NCBI GenBank assembly: GCA_013203755.1
Contig: JABMPI010000763.1
Coordinates: forward strand, 1-7,259
From: Bacteroidota bacterium
GTDB taxonomy: Bacteria; Bacteroidota; Bacteroidia; Bacteroidales; Prolixibacteraceae
Direction: 5' to 3'
Length of the DNA stretch: 7,259 nt
The notes under the pieces are model-generated. The model saw only the letters and a program-made list of their open reading frames with translations, was not told where the DNA came from and made no database searches. Shown here piece by piece: positions 1-5,339 of the stretch (its first letter is position 1; each line of letters begins with the position of its first letter). Both the position numbers and the translations under genes were made by a program.

Positions 1-1017
1 AAACCCTCCTCTGTTATTTTCAATAATGGAAAGAACATTTCGAGACTTACTGAGAACATCAATACCTTTTGGCATGTTGAACCAAATTACAGCTCAACGT
101 TCGAAGCATTTATTCCTATCCAAAATGGTTGTGATAAATTCTGTACTTTTTGTGCTGTGCCTTATACGCGTGGTCGTGAAGTTTCGCGTCCGTCGAAAGA
201 CATTATTGCAGAATTGGCTTTATTGGTGGCACAGGGATTTAAAACCATAACACTGCTTGGGCAAAATGTAAATTCCTACGGTCTCGACAAAAAAGGGGAG
301 GAGATAACTTTCTCTCAATTGTTAAAAGAGATTGGAGAATTTGGGAACCGATCTAAAAAGGAATTCTGGGTCTATTTTACCTCGCCGCACCCACGCGATA
401 TGAATGATGATGTAATTGAAGTAATTGCTGAATATAGGGTACTGGGCAAACAGATACACATTCCCATGCAAAGTGGCGACGATAAAGTGTTGATTCGCAT
501 GAACCGCAAACACAACCTTGAAAAATACCGTAGTATTATTCATTCTATCAGAAGGCTAATTCCTCAGGCAACTTTGTTTACTGACATTATTGTTGGGTTT
601 ACCGGCGAAACAGAAGAGCAATTCGAAAATACACGTTTGGCTATGGAAGAGTTTAAGTTTAACATGTCGTATACGGCTATTTATTCACCTCGCCCGGGTG
701 CTACCAGCCACCGTTGGGTTGATGATATTCCCATAGACGAGAAAAAAAGGCGATTGCATGCATTAACCGATCAGCTTCGTAAGCACAGTTTACCGTATAA
801 CGAAAAGTTGGTTGGAAGAACGGTACGTGTTTTAGTTCGAAATACGGATAGAAAGGAGGGACATTTAACTTCGCATACTGAAGGGAAATTGATTATTCGT
901 TTTGCTTCGGAGAATAATAATTTAATAGGACAATTTGCAGATGTAAAAATTACTTCAGCAACCGATTTCTCGATGGAAGGGGAATTGGTGAAAGTTGTTG
1001 ATTCGGTTGAAGTTTAG
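1..1017 (+). CDS. miaB: tRNA-2-methylthio-N6-isopentenyladenosine-37 synthase, MiaB family (5' end missing)
   Basis: Probable MiaB, the radical-SAM enzyme that adds a methylthio group to C2 of N6-isopentenyladenosine-37 in tRNAs reading UNN codons. The frame is open from base 1, so the start and the N-terminal UPF0004 domain with its three cluster cysteines (roughly the first 100-130 residues) lie upstream. The visible 338 residues show the radical-SAM CxxxCxxC motif at fragment residues 44, 48 and 51 (codons at 130, 142, 151), then PYTRGREVSRPS, GQNVNSYG (85-92), TSPHPRDM, HIPMQSGDD (153-161), DIIVGFTGETEEQ and YSPRPGA. A C-terminal TRAM-like RNA-binding domain runs from about residue 271 to the end. 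GQNVN and the PYTRG-EVSRPS stretch favour MiaB over RimO or MtaB. The sequence differs from the MiaB I recall for Bacteroides in several motifs (see findings), so a MiaB-like paralogue is possible. It ends 21 nt before a terminator and converges on the citric-acid-cycle genes, with no functional link visible. Confidence 0.88.
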   Translation, partial: KPSSVIFNNGKNISRLTENINTFWHVEPNYSSTFEAFIPIQNGCDKFCTFCAVPYTRGREVSRPSKDIIAELALLVAQGFKTITLLGQNVNSYGLDKKGEEITFSQLLKEIGEFGNRSKKEFWVYFTSPHPRDMNDDVIEVIAEYRVLGKQIHIPMQSGDDKVLIRMNRKHNLEKYRSIIHSIRRLIPQATLFTDIIVGFTGETEEQFENTRLAMEEFKFNMSYTAIYSPRPGATSHRWVDDIPIDEKKRRLHALTDQLRKHSLPYNEKLVGRTVRVLVRNTDRKEGHLTSHTEGKLIIRFASENNNLIGQFADVKITSATDFSMEGELVKVVDSVEV

Positions 1018-1038
1018 ACTTTAAAACTTACATTTTAT

Positions 1039-1078
1039 AAAAGGATGACACCATAGTTAAAGATGTCATCCTTTTTTT
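1039..1078 (+). terminator. Rho-independent terminator of the miaB-family gene
   Basis: The arms AAGGATGACA (1041-1050) and TGTCATCCTT (1064-1073) pair perfectly and extend with A-T pairs to a 12-bp stem (1039-1050 with 1064-1075) around a 13-nt loop. Seven T residues at 1072-1078 give the U-tract on the plus strand. The hairpin lies just after the TAG stop at 1015-1017. Read on the minus strand it is followed only by TATAAAATG, so its main direction is plus. Confidence 0.9.
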
Positions 1079-1094
1079 CTTTAATTGAAAGCAT

Positions 1095-1121
1095 AAAAAA
1101 AGCCGGTAATAAACCGGCTTT
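1095..1121 (-). terminator. Rho-independent terminator of the citrate synthase end of the TCA cluster
   Basis: On the minus strand AAAGCCGGT (1121-1113) pairs with ACCGGCTTT (1107-1099) around a 5-nt loop (1112-1108) in a 9-bp perfect stem. A run of seven T on that strand follows (1101-1095, overlapping the stem). It begins about 24 nt beyond the citrate synthase stop and closes the minus-strand cluster. On the plus strand the tail is only TTTCTAGTATTT, so it is weaker in that direction. Confidence 0.92.
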
Positions 1122-1144
1122 CTAGTATTTCTTCAATGTTGTGA

Positions 1145-2473
1145 TTAACAATCTGATTTCTTTGCATTTTTACCTTCAGCTTGTTCTTTAAACCAGCTAA
1201 GTGGCTGCGATGTTGGGCGCTCGATTGGCATTCCGTAAATACGGTCGTTAACCAACGATGCCAAAACACCAAGAGAACGGGAAACACCAAACAATACGGT
1301 GTAGAACGAATATTCTTTAATTCCATAGTGATACAACAAAGCACCACTGTATGCATCAACATTAGGCCAAGGATTTTTAATTTTTCCTACCGAACCTAAA
1401 ATTGGTGGAACTACACGGTACAACTGGTTTGCCAAGTTTACCATTTTATCATCTTTAATATATTTGTTGGCAAATTCTTCCTGAGCTGTAAAACGTGGAT
1501 CCGTTTTTCGAAGAACAGCGTGCCCGTATCCTGGAATTACACGTCCTTCTTCCAATGTTTTTTTGCAATAAGCAGCAACTTGTTGATCAGTTGGAGTATC
1601 AGTATCCAATTCTTCAATCATTTCAAACATCCAGAAAATTACATCCTGGTTAGCAAGACCGTGCAGTGGACCAGCCAGGCCGGTCATTGCTGCAGTGTAA
1701 CAATAATATGGGTTACTTAGTGCTGTACCAACAAGGTGAGCAGCGTGTGCAGAAACGTTTCCACCTTCATGGTCGGCATGAATAATCATATACAATCGGA
1801 ACAAACGACGGATATCTTCAGAATCAAATCCCATCATATGTGCCAGGTTACCTGCCCAGTCTAAATGTGGGTTAGGCTCAATGTGCTTATCATTATAAAA
1901 TTGTCGACGATAAATATATGCAGCAATACGAGGTAAGCGCGCAATTAGATTCATTGCATCTTCGTAGGTAGCATCCCAGTAGTATTTTTTAGATACTCCT
2001 GCACGATACGCTTTCTGAAAAGTTGATTCAGTAGCCATTGAAACTATCGCAGCGCTAAACTGTGTCATTGGCTTTGATGATTTCGGCATAGCATCAATTA
2101 CATCGAATGTATGCTGCGGTACGTGAGCTCTTGTTGCCAAATCTCTTGATAAGTTTAATGCGTCTTCTTGCGAAGGAATTTCACCAATTAGCATAAGGTA
2201 GAGTAAGCCTTCAGGAAGTGGTTCCCCATCTGGTGATATTTTTGGCAATTTTTCCTGTAATTCAGGAATGGTATATCCTTTGAAACGTATTCCTTCTTCT
2301 GGGTCTAATTTCGAAGTATCGGTAACCAAAGCTGGTATACCTTTCATTCCTGTTAGAACTTGTCCCAGTGTTACTTCGCCAAGTACCACATCGGCGTGAT
2401 CTCTTTTCAAACGCTGAAATTCCTTAGCGCATTTATTGGCTTTTTGATAAAATCTGTACTTAATGTATTCCAT
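1145..2473 (-). CDS. gltA: Citrate synthase, mitochondrial-like (type I, Si-type)
   Basis: Condenses oxaloacetate and acetyl-CoA to citrate in the cytoplasm, the entry step of the citric acid cycle. The 442-residue protein aligns along its whole length, from memory, with animal mitochondrial citrate synthase and not with the shorter-motif hexameric type of E. coli. The three catalytic residues are present: His271 in GPLHGLANQ, His318 in VPGYGHAVLRKTDPR-like sequence (here IPGYGHAVLRKTDPR) and Asp373 in NPWPNVDAYSG, matching pig His274, His320 and Asp375. Other shared blocks are LDPEEGIRFKGY (56-67) and HADHEGGNVSAH (232-243). There is no mitochondrial transit peptide; the N-terminus starts in the first helix. 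Type I enzymes are usually dimers that are not inhibited by NADH, so that property is inferred here. The ATG at 2473 follows an A/T-rich leader with no Shine-Dalgarno. The gene lies 36 nt after the NAD-type isocitrate dehydrogenase, so cotranscription is likely, and is last in the cluster before a terminator. 2-Methylcitrate synthase is much less likely given the mitochondrial motifs. Confidence 0.95.
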   Translation of the reverse strand: MEYIKYRFYQKANKCAKEFQRLKRDHADVVLGEVTLGQVLTGMKGIPALVTDTSKLDPEEGIRFKGYTIPELQEKLPKISPDGEPLPEGLLYLMLIGEIPSQEDALNLSRDLATRAHVPQHTFDVIDAMPKSSKPMTQFSAAIVSMATESTFQKAYRAGVSKKYYWDATYEDAMNLIARLPRIAAYIYRRQFYNDKHIEPNPHLDWAGNLAHMMGFDSEDIRRLFRLYMIIHADHEGGNVSAHAAHLVGTALSNPYYCYTAAMTGLAGPLHGLANQDVIFWMFEMIEELDTDTPTDQQVAAYCKKTLEEGRVIPGYGHAVLRKTDPRFTAQEEFANKYIKDDKMVNLANQLYRVVPPILGSVGKIKNPWPNVDAYSGALLYHYGIKEYSFYTVLFGVSRSLGVLASLVNDRIYGMPIERPTSQPLSWFKEQAEGKNAKKSDC

Positions 2474-2509
2474 TGTATTGTATTATTTTGATTTTTTTTT
2501 AAATTTTAA

Positions 2510-3772
2510 TTAATGCATGTGTTTTATAATTTCATCGGCAAATTCAGAAGTCGTTAATAAAGTTGCCCCTTCCATTTGAGCATGCAAATCAGAGGTCACT
2601 CTTCGTTTTGCAAAAACATGTTCCAACGCATCATAAACATGTTCGGCTGCTTTGGTCCAACCCAGATATTCTAACATCATAACCCCCGAAAGAATTAAAG
2701 AGCCGGGGTTGGCTTTACCTGTGCCTGCAATATTTGGAGCAGTTCCATGAGTTGCTTCAAAAATTGCATAGCCAGTGGAGTAGTTAATATTTGCTCCGGG
2801 TGAAATTCCAATTCCACCAACCATTGCAGCTAATTGGTCAGAAATGTAATCACCATTTAAATTGAGTGTTGCAATTACAGAATAATCGTATGGACGGAGT
2901 AACGATTCCTGTAAAAAGGCGTCTGTTATCACATCTTTAATAATTACTTTACCCGATTTTTTTGCCTTTTCCAAAGCTTTGTCTGCATCTAACTGACCTT
3001 TCTCAACTTTTATTTTTTCGTATTGCCGCCATGTAAACGTATCAATAGCAAATTCGTTTTCAGCTAAATCATATCCCCAATTTTTAAATGCCCCTTCGGT
3101 AAACTTCATAATGTTTCCTTTGTGGACTATTGTTACGGAAGGTAACTGTTTTTCCACAGCAAATTTAATAGCTGCTCTGGTTAACCTTTCAGAACCGTCT
3201 TTAGAAACTGGTTTTACACCAAATGATGAAGATTCCGGGAAACGAATTTTATCTACACCCATTTCATTCAAAAGAAAATCTTTGAATTTTTTGGTATTCT
3301 CTGCCCCTGCCATATATTCGATTCCTGCATAAATATCTTCGGTGTTTTCCCTGAAAATATGCATGTCAACCAACGATGGATATCTAATAGGAGAGGGAAC
3401 TCCCTTAAACCAACGTACCGGTCTTTGGCAAACAAACAAATCTAAAGTTTGACGCAAGGCTACGTTTAACGAACGAATTCCTTCGCCAACCGGAGTTTGA
3501 AGTGGCCCTTTAATTCCGATAAGATATTCTTTAAATGCTTCAATGGTTTCGTCGGGCAAATAAGTTCCGGTTTTCAGAAATGCTTTTTCCCCAGCTAAAA
3601 CTTCTTTCCAGATTATTTTTTTTGATCCTCCGTAAGCTTTTTCTACAGCTGCATCAATTACCTTTTGAGACGGAACAGAAATGTCCTTTCCAATTCCATC
3701 TCCTTCTATAAAAGGAATGGTAGGTTGGTTAGGAACAATTAACTTTCCGTTTATGTATTTTATTTTATTCAT
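2510..3772 (-). CDS. icd: Isocitrate dehydrogenase, E. coli/Bacillus type, predicted NAD-dependent
   Basis: Oxidatively decarboxylates isocitrate to 2-oxoglutarate. The 420 residues match the homodimeric E. coli/Bacillus Icd family from end to end: IPFIEGDGIG (19-28), GIRSLNVALRQ (98-108), FRENTEDIYAG (140-150), VHKGNIMKFTEG (216-227) and LNGDYISD (305-312). Isocitrate and metal residues appear intact: Ser101, Asn103, Arg107, Arg117, Arg141, Tyr148, Lys218, Asp308, Asp312. Residues 244-274, beginning DTFTWRQYEKIK, form the longer segment seen in Bacillus Icd and absent in E. coli. The coenzyme pocket is HGTAPNIAG (342-350) with Ala354, Ser394 and Ala398. The E. coli NADP determinants Lys344, Tyr345, Val351, Tyr391 and Arg395 are thus Asn347, Ile348, Ala354, Ser394 and Ala398, which resembles NAD-using members; NAD specificity is inferred. 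Ser101 matches the serine phosphorylated by AceK in E. coli, but no kinase gene is here. The ATG at 3772 gives the expected N-terminus; the leader is A/T-rich without Shine-Dalgarno. It lies 137 nt after the NADP-type enzyme. Confidence 0.93.
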   Translation of the reverse strand: MNKIKYINGKLIVPNQPTIPFIEGDGIGKDISVPSQKVIDAAVEKAYGGSKKIIWKEVLAGEKAFLKTGTYLPDETIEAFKEYLIGIKGPLQTPVGEGIRSLNVALRQTLDLFVCQRPVRWFKGVPSPIRYPSLVDMHIFRENTEDIYAGIEYMAGAENTKKFKDFLLNEMGVDKIRFPESSSFGVKPVSKDGSERLTRAAIKFAVEKQLPSVTIVHKGNIMKFTEGAFKNWGYDLAENEFAIDTFTWRQYEKIKVEKGQLDADKALEKAKKSGKVIIKDVITDAFLQESLLRPYDYSVIATLNLNGDYISDQLAAMVGGIGISPGANINYSTGYAIFEATHGTAPNIAGTGKANPGSLILSGVMMLEYLGWTKAAEHVYDALEHVFAKRRVTSDLHAQMEGATLLTTSEFADEIIKHMH

Positions 3773-3829
3773 ATATTTTTATCTCAAAAAAGCAGGTAGT
3801 AATGATAAGATTATTTCTTATTGGCCTGT

Positions 3830-3850
3830 AACGAAATTAATGTTTTCGTT
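3830..3850. other. AT-rich dyad 1 in the gap upstream of the NAD-type icd
   Basis: The inverted repeat AACGAAA / TTTCGTT has 7-bp arms and a 7-nt centre, about 58 nt upstream of the NAD-type isocitrate dehydrogenase start. It could form a small hairpin in the intercistronic mRNA or be a binding site for a dimeric regulator. There is no U-tract, so it is not a terminator. In DNA this AT-rich a 7-bp match can arise by chance. Confidence 0.25.
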
Positions 3851-3864
3851 TTCAGCCTTTTAAA

Positions 3865-3881
3865 ATAGAAAATATTTCTAT
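3865..3881. other. AT-rich dyad 2 in the gap upstream of the NAD-type icd
   Basis: The inverted repeat ATAGAAA / TTTCTAT has 7-bp arms and a 3-nt centre, 28 nt beyond the stop of the NADP-type dehydrogenase (stop codon 3910-3912, minus strand). It is close to dyad 1 (14 nt apart). Function is unknown; a weak mRNA hairpin or an operator half of a paired site are both possible, and chance is not excluded. Confidence 0.22.
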
Positions 3882-3909
3882 AACCACCGCTATCTGAGAG
3901 AAAACTTTT

Positions 3910-5136
3910 TTAGTTCAATTTTTTTTGAAGATTTTCATCCAAGGCTTCAAGGAATCCTTGTGTGGTTAAGTAATGTTCTTCTGTTAAACCTTTTTCGTGA
4001 ATAATAAGTGCTAAATCTTTGGTCATTTTTCCGCTTTCAACGGTTTCAATACAAACTTGTTCCAAAGTATTCGCAAAGTCAATTAATTCCTGATGTTCAT
4101 CTAATTTACCTCTAAATGCCAATCCACGAGTCCATGCAAAAATAGATGCAATTGGATTTGTTGAAGTTGGTTTTCCTTGCTGGTGCTGACGAAAGTGACG
4201 AGTCACTGTTCCGTGAGCCGCTTCGGCTTCCATTGTCATTCCATCAGGAGTAACCAATGTTGAAGTCATTAATCCGAGTGAACCAAAACCCTGAGCAACA
4301 GTATCACTTTGTACATCGCCATCGTAGTTTTTACAAGCCCAAACATAACCACCTTCCCATTTCATGGCAGCAGCTACCATGTCGTCAATTAAACGATGCT
4401 CGTAGGTAATTCCAAGTTCTTCAAATTTTTCTTTATAATCAGCATCAAAAATTTCCTGAAAAATATCTTTAAACCGGCCGTCATATTTTTTTAGAATTGT
4501 ATTTTTTGTTGACATGTACAAAGGCCATTTTTTTGTGATGGCTTGTTTCATACAAGAATGTGCAAATCCACGAATGGAATCATCGGTGTTATACATTGCC
4601 ATTGCAATTCCGTCGTCTTCGAAATCATAAACATTATGAGTTATTGGTTCGCTGCCATCTTCTGGTGTGAAACTAATGGTGAGCGTTCCTTTTCCTTTGG
4701 TTCTGAAATCAGTAGCGCGGTACTGGTCACCAAAAGCGTGACGTCCAATACAAATCGGCTTTTTCCAACCCGGTACCAAACGTGGTACATTATTAATAAG
4801 AATTGGTTCGCGAAAAACAGTTCCACCTAAAATATTACGGATAGTTCCGTTAGGTGATTTCCACATGCTTTTTAGACCGAATTCTTCAACACGAGCTTCG
4901 TCGGGAGTAATGGTTGCACATTTTACACCTACTCCATATTTTTTTATGGCATTTGCCGAATCGATGGTAATCTGGTCGTTGGTTGCATCGCGGCTTTCCA
5001 TTCCTAAATCGTAGTATTTTAGATCGATATCTAAATAGGGAAGGATTAATTTTTGTTTGATAAAATCCCAGATTACTCTGGTCATTTCATCACCGTCGAG
5101 TTCTACTACCGGGTTTTGTACTTTAATCTTTTGCAT
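3910..5136 (-). CDS. icd: NADP-dependent isocitrate dehydrogenase, eukaryotic IDH1/IDH2-like (subfamily II)
   Basis: Converts isocitrate and NADP+ to 2-oxoglutarate, CO2 and NADPH in the cytoplasm. The 408 residues follow human cytosolic IDH1 almost block for block, including DGDEMTR (14-20), CATITPDE (73-80), MWKSPNGTIRNILGGTVFRE (91-110), STKNTILKKYDGRFKDIFQE (209-228) and STNPIASIFAWTRG (325-338). Substrate residues include Arg100, Arg109, Arg132 (the human numbering happens to coincide), Tyr139 and Lys211. The metal aspartates are Asp251, Asp274 and Asp278. The coenzyme loop HGTVTRH (308-314) keeps the Arg and His that bind the NADP 2'-phosphate in IDH1, so NADP specificity is well supported. 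The ATG at 5136 gives the family N-terminus; the leader is A/T-rich and shows no Shine-Dalgarno. It lies between aconitase (203-nt gap) and a second, only distantly related isocitrate dehydrogenase (137-nt gap). The close match to animal enzymes is the normal pattern for this subfamily in Bacteroidota and is not by itself evidence of recent transfer. Confidence 0.95.
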   Translation of the reverse strand: MQKIKVQNPVVELDGDEMTRVIWDFIKQKLILPYLDIDLKYYDLGMESRDATNDQITIDSANAIKKYGVGVKCATITPDEARVEEFGLKSMWKSPNGTIRNILGGTVFREPILINNVPRLVPGWKKPICIGRHAFGDQYRATDFRTKGKGTLTISFTPEDGSEPITHNVYDFEDDGIAMAMYNTDDSIRGFAHSCMKQAITKKWPLYMSTKNTILKKYDGRFKDIFQEIFDADYKEKFEELGITYEHRLIDDMVAAAMKWEGGYVWACKNYDGDVQSDTVAQGFGSLGLMTSTLVTPDGMTMEAEAAHGTVTRHFRQHQQGKPTSTNPIASIFAWTRGLAFRGKLDEHQELIDFANTLEQVCIETVESGKMTKDLALIIHEKGLTEEHYLTTQGFLEALDENLQKKLN

Positions 5137-5272
5137 ACTTTAAAATGAATTACTGGTTATTTAATTTTTGAGATTGGTTTTTTAAATTTGCTTTTCTATT
5201 TGCGGCGAATGTTTGGCCTTTTTTATTGTTTGACTTTCCCTGATTCGCCTTGTATCACTTTTGTATTTCAGT

Positions 5273-5292
5273 CCCCCGGTTGAAACCGGGGG
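5273..5292. repeat. GC-rich perfect palindrome, possible REP-like dispersed repeat
   Basis: CCCCCGGTT (5273-5281) and AACCGGGGG (5284-5292) are exact inverted copies separated by two bases. It is a 20-bp unit with 14 G/C in strongly AT-rich surroundings, 47 nt beyond the aconitase stop (stop codon 5340-5342, minus strand). As RNA it would form a very stable short hairpin, but on the minus strand it is followed by ACTGAAATAC, not a U-tract, so it is not a standard terminator for aconitase. The shape and composition fit a REP-type intergenic repeat or an mRNA-stabilising/processing hairpin. Only one copy is in the window, so the repeat nature is inferred. Confidence 0.55.
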
Positions 5293-5339
5293 TTATTTAT
5301 ATTAAGCCCTTGCGGAACTATTTTTTTTCAAAATGAATA

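Noticed and set aside
157..159. GTG at 157 as the start codon of the miaB-family gene.
   Set aside because: The same frame continues upstream to the window edge with family sequence, including the CxxxCxxC cluster motif at codons 130-153. The gene is truncated by the edge and does not start here.
26..250. Plus-strand reading frame of 74 codons overlapping the start of the miaB-family gene.
   Set aside because: It lies out of frame with the radical-SAM protein, whose coding frame is open from base 1 and shows clear motifs over the same bases. The alternative translation has no recognisable features.
1081..1362. Minus-strand frame of 93 codons overlapping the citrate synthase C-terminus in another frame.
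   Set aside because: It runs through the terminator hairpin and shares bases with a catalytic-domain region of citrate synthase. The translation shows nothing coherent.
5204..5249. Inverted repeat GGCGAAT / ATTCGCC with a 32-nt spacer in the gap upstream of the NADP-dependent IDH.
   Set aside because: The arms are only 7 bp and the spacer is long, so a stable hairpin is unlikely. There is no U-tract or known operator pattern to support a function.
5273..5292. The GC-rich palindrome as a CRISPR repeat or as a standard aconitase terminator.
   Set aside because: There is only one copy with no spacers, and no T-run follows on the minus strand where transcription would need to end.
5137..5339. 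A Bacteroidota-type promoter (TTTG ... TAnnTTTG) in the gap before the NADP-dependent IDH.
   Set aside because: I looked along the minus strand and found no pair of boxes with acceptable match and spacing, so none is reported, although an internal promoter remains possible.
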